A DNA stretch of 64,000 nt from Streptomyces abyssomicinicus (GTDB lineage Bacteria; Actinomycetota; Actinomycetes; Streptomycetales; Streptomycetaceae). The notes under the pieces were generated by a model. The model worked only from the letters and a program-made list of their open reading frames with translations, was not told where the DNA came from and ran no database searches. The first letter of the stretch is position 1, and every line of letters starts with the position of its first letter. Below are positions 24,694 through 39,056 of the stretch, one piece after another. Made by a program: the position numbers and the translations under genes. The stretch covers positions 124,001 to 188,000 of the forward strand of contig NZ_BBZI01000015.1 in NCBI RefSeq assembly GCF_008974245.1. The letters run 5' to 3'.

Positions 24694-24842
24694 GAAGCGT
24701 CGCGCGGAGCAGCCGCGCGGCCCAGGTACCTCGCGAGTCTGAAAGCAGGTCGAGATTGCGATGAGCACTCGATGAGTACGCGATGAGTACGCCCATGAAG
24801 TAGCGACGGTCCGGCTTCCAACCCGGACCTCAAAGGAGCGAA

Positions 24843-27887
<3,045 letters not shown>

Positions 27888-27900
27888 GGGAACGGCTCAC

Positions 27901-27934
27901 GGTGGCCGGCGGTACCTCGGTACCGCCGGCCACC
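27901..27934 (+). terminator. infB terminator
   Basis: Perfect 16-bp inverted repeat: GGTGGCCGGCGGTACC (27901-27916), two-base loop, and its exact complement at 27919-27934, starting 14 bp after the infB stop. Confidence 0.8.
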
Positions 27935-28127
27935 GGCGTGTGGGCGCGGCCCGGCCACGACGGCCGGCGCCGCGCCGGCGGCTGCCCGCGGGACGTCCCG
28001 AGGGCTCCCCGGGGCAGCCGTCCGCGGTGCCCTGCGGGGCGCCGTAAATAGTCGTCGGCGGTGCCGCGAACCGGGGTACGGTTCAAGGAGCCACCGATCC
28101 CGGACCGGCGGGTCATCCGGAAACACC

Positions 28128-28421
28128 ATGTACGTAGGGACTCTGTCCTTCGACATCCTCCTCGGCGACGTACGCTCGCTGAAGGAGAAGCGCTCCGTCG
28201 TCCGCCCCATCGTCGCCGACCTGCAACGCAAGTTCGCGGTCAGCGCCGCCGAGGTGGACCACCTGGACCTCTACCGCAGGGCCGGCATCGGCCTGGCGGT
28301 GGTCTCCGGGGACGCTTCGCACGTGGCCGACATACTGGACCGCTGCGAGCGGATGGTCGCCGGGCGCCCGGAGGTGGAACTGCTGTCCGCGAGACGGCGG
28401 TTCCACGGCGACGACGACTGA
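28128..28421 (+). CDS. ylxP: DUF503 (YlxP-like) protein
   Basis: 97 residues, the normal size of the DUF503 family. The conserved start LSFDILLGDVRSLKEKRSVV and the ferredoxin-like alternation (VSAAEVDHLDLYRRAGIGLAVVSGD, then HVADILDRCERMV) are visible. The homologue sits beside rbfA in many Gram-positive genomes; its molecular function is not established. rbfA follows 42 bp later on the same strand. Confidence 0.92.
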   Translation: MYVGTLSFDILLGDVRSLKEKRSVVRPIVADLQRKFAVSAAEVDHLDLYRRAGIGLAVVSGDASHVADILDRCERMVAGRPEVELLSARRRFHGDDD

Positions 28422-28463
28422 TCTACACAGATACGAACAGGAACAGGAACGGGAGACGGACCA

Positions 28464-28931
28464 GTGGCCGACAACGCGCGGGCGAAGAGGCTGGCGGACC
28501 TCATCCGAGAGGTGGTGGCCCAGAAGCTGCAGCGTGGGATCAAGGACCCGCGGCTCGGCACGCACGTCACCATCACGGACACCCGGGTGACCGGGGACCT
28601 TCGGGAGGCGACCGTCTTCTACACGGTGTACGGCGACGACGAGGAGCGCAAGGCCGCCGCGGCCGGACTGGAGAGCGCCAAGGGCATCCTGCGCTCCGAG
28701 GTCGGCCGCGCCGCCGGGGTGAAGTTCACCCCCACCCTCACCTTCGTCGCCGACGCCCTGCCGGACACCGCCCGGACCATCGAGGACCTCCTCGACAAGG
28801 CCCGGCAGTCCGACGCCAAGGTGCGTGAGGCGTCCGCCGGAGCCGCGTACGCCGGCGAGGCGGACCCGTACCGCAAGCCGGGCGAGGACGACGACGAGAC
28901 CGCGGCCGGGACGGACGAAACCGCCGAATGA
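28464..28931 (+). CDS. rbfA: 30S ribosome-binding factor RbfA
   Basis: 155 residues from GTG 28464. KH-like fold protein for late 16S rRNA 5'-end processing and cold adaptation. Characteristic segments: RLADLIREVVAQKLQRGIKDPRLG, VTITDTRVTGDLREATVFYTV, LRSEVGRAAGVKFTPTLTF and an acidic, likely disordered C-terminal tail (about 120-155). The TGA overlaps the ATG of truB (ATGA), so translation is coupled. Confidence 0.96.
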   Translation: MADNARAKRLADLIREVVAQKLQRGIKDPRLGTHVTITDTRVTGDLREATVFYTVYGDDEERKAAAAGLESAKGILRSEVGRAAGVKFTPTLTFVADALPDTARTIEDLLDKARQSDAKVREASAGAAYAGEADPYRKPGEDDDETAAGTDETAE

Positions 28932-29833
28932 CGCAGCACACCACCACGCCCGACGGCCTTGTCATCGTCGACAAGCCGTCGGGCTTCACCTCGCACGACG
29001 TGGTCGCCAAGATGCGCGGGATCGCGAAGACCCGCCGCGTCGGCCACGCCGGCACCCTCGACCCGATGGCGACCGGCGTGCTGGTCCTCGGCGTCGAGCG
29101 GGCCACCAAGCTTCTCGGGCACCTGGCGCTCACCGAGAAGGAGTACCTCGGCACGATCCGGCTCGGCCAGACCACGGTCACCGACGACGCCGAGGGCGAG
29201 ATCACGGCCTCCACCGACGCCTCGAAGGTCACCCGCGAGGGCATCGACGCGGGCGTCGCCGAGCTGACCGGCCGCATCATGCAGGTCCCGTCCAAGGTCA
29301 GCGCCATCAAGATCAACGGCGTGCGGTCCTACAAGCGCGCCCGCGAGGGCGAGGAGTTCGACATCCCGGCCCGCCCGGTGACGGTCTCCTCGTTCCTGGT
29401 CCACGACGTCCGCGAGGCGGTCGCCGAGGACGGCACCCCGGTGACCGACCTGGTCGTCTCCGTGGTGTGCTCCTCCGGCACCTACATCCGGGCGCTCGCC
29501 CGCGACCTGGGCGCCGGTCTGGGCGTCGGCGGCCACCTGACCGCGCTGCGGCGCACCCGGGTCGGTCCCTACCGGATCGACACGGCGCGCACGCTGGACC
29601 AGCTCCAGAAGGAACTGACCGTGATGCCGGTGGCCGACGCCGCCACCGCCGCGTTCCCGCGCTGGGACGTCGACGCGCGGCGCGCCCGGCTGCTGCTCAA
29701 CGGCGTACGCCTGGAGATGCCCGACGCGTACGCCGACCGCGGCCCGGTCGCCGTCTTCGGGCCCGACGGTACCTTCCTGGCCCTGGCCGAGTCACTGAAG
29801 GGCAAGGCCAAGAGCCTGGCCGTCTTCGGCTGA
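28928..29833 (+). CDS. truB: tRNA pseudouridine-55 synthase
   Basis: 301 residues. Makes pseudouridine 55 in the T-loop of tRNAs. The catalytic Asp45 lies in GHAGTLDPMATGVL. Other TruB landmarks: LVIVDKPSGFTSHDVV at the N-terminus, KEYLGTIRLGQTT, QVPSKVSAIKINGVRSYKRAR and SSGTYIRALARDLG. A PUA-like C-terminal region closes it. Starts inside the rbfA stop. A strong hairpin (29972-30017) follows. Confidence 0.97.
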   Translation: MTQHTTTPDGLVIVDKPSGFTSHDVVAKMRGIAKTRRVGHAGTLDPMATGVLVLGVERATKLLGHLALTEKEYLGTIRLGQTTVTDDAEGEITASTDASKVTREGIDAGVAELTGRIMQVPSKVSAIKINGVRSYKRAREGEEFDIPARPVTVSSFLVHDVREAVAEDGTPVTDLVVSVVCSSGTYIRALARDLGAGLGVGGHLTALRRTRVGPYRIDTARTLDQLQKELTVMPVADAATAAFPRWDVDARRARLLLNGVRLEMPDAYADRGPVAVFGPDGTFLALAESLKGKAKSLAVFG

Positions 29834-30201
29834 GCACCGCCGGGCGCCGGCACCGCCGCACGCGGCGCCACCGTTCGCGGCATCAGTCCTGGCCACAGCA
29901 CACGCGAGCCGCGTCACCGCGAGCCGCGCCGCCGCGCGTTTCACGGCCCGTCCCGGCACCGCCGGGCGGGACCGTGGAGCGGCGGCGGCACGGGGACGTT
30001 CCGTCGCCGCTCCACGGGTTTCCCCCCTCTGTTCCCCCGGGAGAACCTCTTTCCATCCGCACCCCCGTATTCACCCGTCCGGACGGGCGCTCGGAGTGAA
30101 CGGAGGGAGTGGAAGGGGGCGCGTTTCCCCGCACACCCGCCCAGCTGATCATCTTCGGCCTACCGTCGGAGCGGAACGGCACGGCAGCGGGGAGGACGGG
30201 C
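29834..30201. other. Intergenic region truB to the STAND-ATPase gene
   Basis: No gene is seen. The region holds a GC-rich inverted repeat, CCGTGGAGCGGCGGCG (29972-29987) pairing with 30002-30017, one G-U pair, which is a good truB terminator. The sequence CCTACCGTCGGAG around 30160 could carry a -10 element (TACCGT) for the next gene. Confidence 0.5.
29972..30017 (+). terminator. truB terminator hairpin
   Basis: A 16-bp stem with a 14-base loop, followed by GTTTCCCCCC, about 140 bp after the truB stop. Confidence 0.6.
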
Positions 30202-33200
30202 ATGGCGGGAGCGCACGCGGGGACGGAGGACGTCCGGCCGCCGGACGGCGCACGCGCCGTCCCCGAAGCGGCACTGGTCACCCTCTGCGACCTCGCCGGA
30301 CGCCCGCGCGGCACCGGTTTCGCAGCCGACCACCACGGCACGGTGATCACCGCGCACGAGGTGGTGGACGGCCTGTCCCGCCTCCTGGTCCGATCGGGCG
30401 ACCGCACCCTCGCCACCCCGGACGGGGCGATCACCCCGCTGCCCGCCCTGGGTCTCGCCCTGGTGCACGCCGAGGGCCTGGAGGCCGCCCCGCTTCCGGT
30501 GTCCCAGCGCGCCGCCGTCGGTCCCGGCGCCTACGTGCGGATCGTCTCCGCCGGGCTGCGCGAGGCGCGGGTGCTCGGCGTCGTCGACGCCGCCCACCGC
30601 TCCCACCTCCTGCGGGGCGTCCTGGAACTCGCCATGGGCACGGCCGGCCGGGAGGCGCTCCGCCCCGGCGGCGGTGCGGCCGGGGGACCGGTGCTGGACG
30701 CGGTCACCGGCGCGGTGCTCGGCGTCGTCGGCACCGACCTGCGGTCCTGCCCGACCGAGGACGCCCCGGACACCGGCCGGGACCCGGACCTGCTCGGCGG
30801 GCACCGCGCCGCCGGATACGTGCTGCCGCTGCGGGAGACCGCCGTCCGGCGGACCGGCGGGCCCCTCGCCGAACTGCTGGCCCGCAACGCGGCCACCGTC
30901 CCCGCCTACGGACCCGACCTCAACCTTGCCGCCGTCGTCGAACTCACCGCCACGTCGGTGGCCTCCGACGGACCGGCGCGCGGACCGGTCGACCCCGTGC
31001 CGCGGACAGCGGTGGAGCGGGAGTTCACCGCCTTCGCACAGGGCGGGGCCACCGTGCTGGGGCTCGTCGGCCCGCCCGGGGGCGGCCGGACCACGGCCCT
31101 GGCCGAGCTGGCCGCCCACCGGCACCGCGCCACCGCCGCCGCCCCCACCCTGTGGCTCCGCGGCGCCGATCTCCGGGACGGCGACACCTCGGTGGCCGAC
31201 GCCGCCCGCCGCGCCCTGGACCGTGCCGGACGGATCGCCGCCGCCGCGAGATTCCCGCCGTCACGCCCCGGCGCCCCGGGCGGGCCAGGCACCCCGGGCG
31301 GAACGGGCGGGCCGGGCACCCCGGGCCCCGACGCGGCCGGGCTCGGGGACCTCTCACCGGAACGGCTGGCCCGGATCGCCCGCCAGGCCGGGCGACCCCT
31401 GCTGATCGTGCTGGACGGGCCGGAGGAGATGTCGCCGCTCCTCGCCCACCGGATGCCCGCGTGGACCGAGGGCACCGCCGACTGGCTCCTTGCCCACGGC
31501 GCCCGGATGGCCGTGGGATGCCGCTCCGAGTACTGGGAGCGGGCCGGCGCCGAGTTCCCGCCCGAACTGCTCCACGTCCCCGCCGACGACGCCGGGCGCA
31601 CCGGTACCCTCCCGGCCTGCGTGCGCCTCGGCGACCTCACCGCCGAGGAGGCCCGCCACGCCCGCGAGCGGTTCGGCATCCCCGACGGCGTGCTCGGCGG
31701 CGCCGACGCCCGCCACCCGCTCACCCTGCGGCTGCTCGCCGGGGTGCGCACTGCGCTGCCCGACGCCGAGGACAGCCGCCTCACCCGGCACGAGGTGTTC
31801 TCCGCCCACCTCGACCTGGCCTGCCTGCGCGTCGCCGTCCGGCTCGCCGCCGCCGGCGGACAGCGCGGCGCCGCCATCCGGCGGCTCGCCGCCAAGGTGG
31901 CCGGGCAGGTCCACGAGGCGGCCCGCCGCAGCCTCGGCCCCGGCCAGGGCGAACTCGACCGGGAGGCGTTCGAGGCGGTCTTTCCCTGGGGCCCGGCCCC
32001 GGCCAGCCTCGGCGGCGGCACCGGCTGGGCCCGGGCCGTGCTCACCGAAGGCCTACTGGTCCCGGCGGGCGCCGGATACCGGTTCGCCGACGAGGAGTTC
32101 GCCGACTGGCTGCAAGGCCTCCACCTCGACGTCGACGAGGCACTGCGCGCACTGGTGCTGCGCCGCCGCACCGGCGAGGCGGCCGGACACCCGCTGCCGG
32201 TGCCCCGGCATCGGATCGGGCCCGTGGTGCAGGCGCTCCTGCACCTCGGCCGCGACCGCGGCTCGGCCGGGCTGGCCCGCCGCCTGGGCGCGCTGGCCGC
32301 CGCCGCGGAGACCTCCGCCGACACCTGGTGGGCCACCCGGCTGCTGTCCGGCACCCTGCTGGGCCTGCCCGACGCCGCCCCGTACACGACCCTGCTGCGG
32401 CACCTCGCCGACCGGATCGCCGCCCGTCAGCGCGACGGACGGCCCGCCCCGGAGGAGTTCGGACCGGACTTCTGGACGTCGGTGCCGCTGGACACGCGGG
32501 AGCGGTTCGGGCTGCTGCACCGCATGGTGGTCACCGCTCCCGCCGGCACCGGCAGCCGCTGGCTGGACGCGGCGGCCCGCCTGCTCGCCGAGGACCCCGC
32601 ACCCGCCCAGCGGCAGCTCACCCACTGGTTCGACGACGCCCGCCCGCTGCCCGCCGCCCCGCACGCCACGGTGGCCGCCGCCGCCCAGGCACTGCTCTAC
32701 GCCCACCGGCACCGCGGCCTGGACGACCTCACCGAGGCGCTGGCCGACTGCGCCCACCCCAAGTCCGCCGAACTGCTCGCGGTGCTCAGCGAGGAGGAGC
32801 CCTCCGCCCTCTGCCGCGCCGTCGACCGCTGGGCCCGCGACCCGCGCACCGCCCGCCGCGTCGCCGCCGTCACCCACGGCCGCCTCGCCGCCCGCCACGT
32901 CCGTTCCGACGCCGACCGTGACCTGCTCCGGTACGCCGCTCTCGCCCTGCTCGCCCGTCCCGAGGACGCGGCGCTGCACGGCGGGGCGCTCGCGGTGCTG
33001 GTCCGCGATCCCCGCACCCGGGGCCGTCACCTCCCGGACGCCCTGCGGCGCTTCGTGGCCGGCGACCCGCAGCTGCCCGCCGAGGCGCTGGTGCCCGCGC
33101 TGGCCACCCACCCCGAGCCGGTGCTCGACGCCTTCCGGGACCGGCTGCGGCAGCCCGGAGGCGGCGAGGCGCTGGACGCCCTCGCCGAGGTGACGGCGCC

Positions 33201-33639
33201 CGCCCTGGCCCGGCGGATCGCCGCCCTGATCCGGGAGGCCGTGCAAGGCTGCGGCCCGGTGCGCGGAGTGACGTCCGTCGCCGCGGCGGTCGCGGGGTAC
33301 GTCGACCGGCGGCTCGACCACGGGCCCACGGTGCGCGCCGTGCTGCTGCCGCTGGTCACCGGGCTGATCGCGGACGGCCCGCCGCCCGTCAGGGCCGCCC
33401 TGGCCGCGGTGCTCGCCCGGCCCGGCACCCCCGCCTCCCGGCCGCTGCGGCAGGAACTGCTGGCCCGGCTGCCGGCGAACGAGGGCGAGCCGGTGCGGGC
33501 GGCGGTCGTGCCGGCCGCGGTCGCTCCGGCCGCCGTCGTGCCTCCCGTCACGGTGGCGGCCGCCTCCCGGGGGGCGGTCACCCGGGAAGCGGGCGGCCGC
33601 CCGGCGGAAGGGGCCGCGGCGGGCGCGCCGGCGGGCTGA
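30202..33639 (+). CDS. Trypsin-like (inactive) domain fused to a STAND/NACHT-like ATPase
   Basis: 1145 residues from ATG 30202, which has GGAGG 6 bp upstream; an upstream GTG at 30109 lacks such a site. Residues about 20-190 have the layout of a trypsin-like peptidase: GTGFAADHHGTVITAHEVV with His52 in the catalytic His position, PALGLALV where the catalytic Asp should be (Gly84), and GGGAAGGPVLDAVTGAVLGVV where GDSGGP is expected, so the nucleophile Ser is Ala160. Next is an NTPase: Walker A-like GPPGGGRTTALAEL (290-303), with Arg in place of the invariant Lys, and Walker B-like PLLIVLDGPEE near 400. The remaining 700 residues are Ala/Leu/Arg-rich helices resembling repeat or sensor regions of STAND proteins. 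No signal peptide. The function is not known; such proteins are often signalling or defence switches. Confidence 0.75.
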   Translation: MAGAHAGTEDVRPPDGARAVPEAALVTLCDLAGRPRGTGFAADHHGTVITAHEVVDGLSRLLVRSGDRTLATPDGAITPLPALGLALVHAEGLEAAPLPVSQRAAVGPGAYVRIVSAGLREARVLGVVDAAHRSHLLRGVLELAMGTAGREALRPGGGAAGGPVLDAVTGAVLGVVGTDLRSCPTEDAPDTGRDPDLLGGHRAAGYVLPLRETAVRRTGGPLAELLARNAATVPAYGPDLNLAAVVELTATSVASDGPARGPVDPVPRTAVEREFTAFAQGGATVLGLVGPPGGGRTTALAELAAHRHRATAAAPTLWLRGADLRDGDTSVADAARRALDRAGRIAAAARFPPSRPGAPGGPGTPGGTGGPGTPGPDAAGLGDLSPERLARIARQAGRPLLIVLDGPEEMSPLLAHRMPAWTEGTADWLLAHGARMAVGCRSEYWERAGAEFPPELLHVPADDAGRTGTLPACVRLGDLTAEEARHARERFGIPDGVLGGADARHPLTLRLLAGVRTALPDAEDSRLTRHEVFSAHLDLACLRVAVRLAAAGGQRGAAIRRLAAKVAGQVHEAARRSLGPGQGELDREAFEAVFPWGPAPASLGGGTGWARAVLTEGLLVPAGAGYRFADEEFADWLQGLHLDVDEALRALVLRRRTGEAAGHPLPVPRHRIGPVVQALLHLGRDRGSAGLARRLGALAAAAETSADTWWATRLLSGTLLGLPDAAPYTTLLRHLADRIAARQRDGRPAPEEFGPDFWTSVPLDTRERFGLLHRMVVTAPAGTGSRWLDAAARLLAEDPAPAQRQLTHWFDDARPLPAAPHATVAAAAQALLYAHRHRGLDDLTEALADCAHPKSAELLAVLSEEEPSALCRAVDRWARDPRTARRVAAVTHGRLAARHVRSDADRDLLRYAALALLARPEDAALHGGALAVLVRDPRTRGRHLPDALRRFVAGDPQLPAEALVPALATHPEPVLDAFRDRLRQPGGGEALDALAEVTAPALARRIAALIREAVQGCGPVRGVTSVAAAVAGYVDRRLDHGPTVRAVLLPLVTGLIADGPPPVRAALAAVLARPGTPASRPLRQELLARLPANEGEPVRAAVVPAAVAPAAVVPPVTVAAASRGAVTREAGGRPAEGAAAGAPAG

Positions 33640-33989
33640 AGGAAGGGCTGGAGGACGGGCTGGAGCTGGCCGCAGCAGGCCCCAGCGGGCCGCAGCAGGT
33701 TTCCGGCGGGTCGACGCAAGGGCTGAAGCGACGTTCCGGCGGGCTGACGCAAGGGCTGAGGCGGGGTTTCCGGCAAGCCCGAGCAGCGGTTTCCGGTGGG
33801 CTGGGACACCAGCTCGGGCGGACCGGAGCGAGGGCCGCGGCGGGCCGGCCCCGGACGTCCGGCGACCGCCGAAGATCACGGGCCCATGCCGATCACCCAT
33901 GCCGATGCCGGTGCGCGGACCACGGCATGGCACTCTTGGAGCTGCATCACAGGCACACACGGACACGGGTTCGACGAGGAGCGGTCACA
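33640..33989. repeat. Direct repeats and spacer between the STAND gene and ribF
   Basis: Units beginning TTCCGGCGGG recur at 33701 and 33734, with shorter variants at 33768 and 33791. The first two share a 33-bp period including GACGCAAGGGCTGA. The repeats start right after the stop of the preceding gene. The remaining 150 bp contain the ribF promoter region and the GAGGAG before its GTG; no gene is seen. Confidence 0.6.
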
Positions 33990-34937
33990 GTGCAGCGCTG
34001 GCGTGGCTTGGAGGACATCCCCCAGGACTGGGGGCGCAGCGTCGTCACCATCGGCTCCTACGACGGAGTGCACCGCGGACATCAGCTGATCATCCGGCAC
34101 GCGGTGGAGCGCGCCCAGGCACTCGGCGTCCCGTCCGTGCTGGTCACCTTCGACCCGCACCCCAGCGAGGTGGTCCGCCCCGGCAGCCACCCGCCGGTGC
34201 TCGCCCCGCACGTCCGGCGCGCCGAACTGGCGGCCGACCTGGGCGTCGACGCGGTGCTGGTGCTGCCGTTCACCAAGGAGTTCTCCAAGCTCTCGCCCGC
34301 CGAGTTCGTGGTGAAGGTCCTGGTCGACAAGTTGCACGCCCGCGCCGTCGTCGAGGGCCCCAACTTCCGGTTCGGCCACAAGGCCGCCGGTGACGTCGCG
34401 TTCCTCACCGACCAGGGGCGGACCTACGACTTCGAGGTCGACGTGATCGACCTGCACGTCAGCGGGGAGGCGGGCGGCGGGGAGCCGTTCTCCTCCACCC
34501 TCACCCGGCGTCTGGTCGCCGCCGGCGACATGGCGGGCGCCCGCGAGATCCTGGGCCGCCCGCACCGCGTCGAGGGCGTCGTGGTCCGCGGCGCCCAGCG
34601 CGGTCGCGAACTCGGCTTCCCCACGGCGAACATCGACACCCTGCCGTTCAGCGCGATCCCGGCGGACGGGGTGTACGCGGGCTGGCTGAACGTCGCTGGG
34701 GAGTCCATGCCGGCCGCGATCTCCGTCGGCACCAACCCCCAGTTCGACGGCACGGAGCGCACGGTCGAGGCGTACGCGATCGACCGCGAGGGCCTCGACC
34801 TCTACGGCATGCACGCGTCCGTGGACTTCCTCGCCTTCGTCCGCGGGCAGGCCAAGTTCGCCACCCTCGACGACCTCCTCGAGGCGATGGCCCGCGACGT
34901 CGGGCGCTGCCGCGAACTCGTCGCCGCGGCGGGCTGA
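33990..34937 (+). CDS. ribF: Bifunctional riboflavin kinase/FMN adenylyltransferase
   Basis: 315 residues from GTG 33990 (GAGGAG 9 bp upstream). Converts riboflavin to FMN and FMN to FAD. The N-terminal nucleotidyltransferase domain has VVTIGSYDGVHRGHQLIIRH (HxGH-type), FDPHP, and FRFGHKAAGD. The C-terminal flavokinase domain (about 185-310) has GRELGFPTANI and PADGVYAGWL, then VDFLAFVRGQAKF. Normal length. A long bidirectional hairpin separates it from the convergent ParA-like gene. Confidence 0.96.
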   Translation: MQRWRGLEDIPQDWGRSVVTIGSYDGVHRGHQLIIRHAVERAQALGVPSVLVTFDPHPSEVVRPGSHPPVLAPHVRRAELAADLGVDAVLVLPFTKEFSKLSPAEFVVKVLVDKLHARAVVEGPNFRFGHKAAGDVAFLTDQGRTYDFEVDVIDLHVSGEAGGGEPFSSTLTRRLVAAGDMAGAREILGRPHRVEGVVVRGAQRGRELGFPTANIDTLPFSAIPADGVYAGWLNVAGESMPAAISVGTNPQFDGTERTVEAYAIDREGLDLYGMHASVDFLAFVRGQAKFATLDDLLEAMARDVGRCRELVAAAG

Positions 34938-34997
34938 CCCGGCCGGCCGGCCGGCCAGCCGCCCGGCCGGCCGTGACCGGCCCCGGCTCCGCGCGGG

Positions 34998-35042
34998 TGT
35001 GCGAAGGGCCTCACGTCGTCGTGACGTGAGGCACTTCGCACA
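34998..35042. terminator. Bidirectional terminator between ribF and the T7SS locus
   Basis: TGTGCGAAG (34998-35006) pairs with 35034-35042 and GCCTCACGTC (35008-35017) with 35023-35032; one mismatch between the two stems, five-base loop. This 20-bp-class hairpin lies between the stops of two convergent genes. Confidence 0.85.
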
Positions 35043-35145
35043 CGAGCTCCACGCCCTGTCGCGCGGACCCACTTCCGGCCGATACCCCCGCGAGGGCGTC
35101 ACGTCCTGTGGCGACGCCTCCCCGCGCGGGGCACGGTACCGCGGC

Positions 35146-38229
<3,084 letters not shown>

Positions 38230-38354
38230 AATTCCTCCTGGTTGGTCGAGCGCAGGCACCCCACCCTAATCACCCCGGTCGCCGGAACGGCAGGCCCGTC
38301 GGCCGGTGGAAAACGGGGAGGGCCCGCGAAGGACCGGACGGCCCCCCGGTCGCC

Positions 38355-39056
38355 TCAGTCCATGCGCCGGGGCGAACCCAGCAACCCGACCTCGGCGTCC
38401 GTGGGTTGCGTCATCACGTACTGACGGTCCCGGTCCGCACACCACAGGGTGACACCGTCGGCCAGCGTCGGCAGCGAGTCCACGTCACCACGCGGAAGCG
38501 CCAACGCCCGTCCGGTTTCGGTGGCTTCGTCCGGAGACAGCCGCTGCACGCCCACCAGCCGGGCCTGACGCATCAGCCGCGGCGCCACCGGGGACAGGTA
38601 CGGCAGCAGGGTCAGCACGGCCTGCCAGGGGCCCGCCACCACCCGCCCCCGCGGCGGCCGCATGCCGCAGTCCCGCACCACCAGCACCGGGCTGCCCGCC
38701 GACGCGCCCTGGGGCGGCACCCGGCCCACGTCGTACACCGACAGCCCGTTCTGCCCGCCGCCCATGGCGTGCACCATCTGCATCCACGCCTGCGGACGAC
38801 CGGTCTCCACGGCCACCCGCGCACCGGTCGCGGCGGCACGCAGCGCCAGCACCTGGGTCGTCCACAGGCTGCCGATCAGCACGATGTCGTACGGGGTGGG
38901 ACGGTTGAGCCCCAGGACGGCAGGCTGCCCCTCCGCGTCCACCCCGATCACCACGCCGTCGTCGCCGATCGGCAGCGTCAGCGACTCCAACTGCTCCAGG
39001 GGCACGCTGTGCCGACCGTGCCGGGGGCCCAGCAGTCCCGAACCGCGGCTGATCAT
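38355..39056 (-). CDS. Uncharacterised T7SS-linked protein
   Basis: 233 residues, starting with ATG inside the stop of eccE (ATGA overlap), so made together with EccE. No signal peptide or clear membrane span. It looks like an alpha/beta soluble protein (IGDDGVVIGVDAEGQPAVLG, YDIVLIGSLWTTQVLALRAA, GSPVLVVRDCG). It resembles the regulatory half of EccE-neighbour proteins in Streptomyces ESX loci, but I cannot name a family. Probably a cytosolic accessory subunit for the EccE part of the channel. The ParA-like gene follows 125 bp downstream. Confidence 0.75.
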   Translation of the reverse strand: MISRGSGLLGPRHGRHSVPLEQLESLTLPIGDDGVVIGVDAEGQPAVLGLNRPTPYDIVLIGSLWTTQVLALRAAATGARVAVETGRPQAWMQMVHAMGGGQNGLSVYDVGRVPPQGASAGSPVLVVRDCGMRPPRGRVVAGPWQAVLTLLPYLSPVAPRLMRQARLVGVQRLSPDEATETGRALALPRGDVDSLPTLADGVTLWCADRDRQYVMTQPTDAEVGLLGSPRRMD

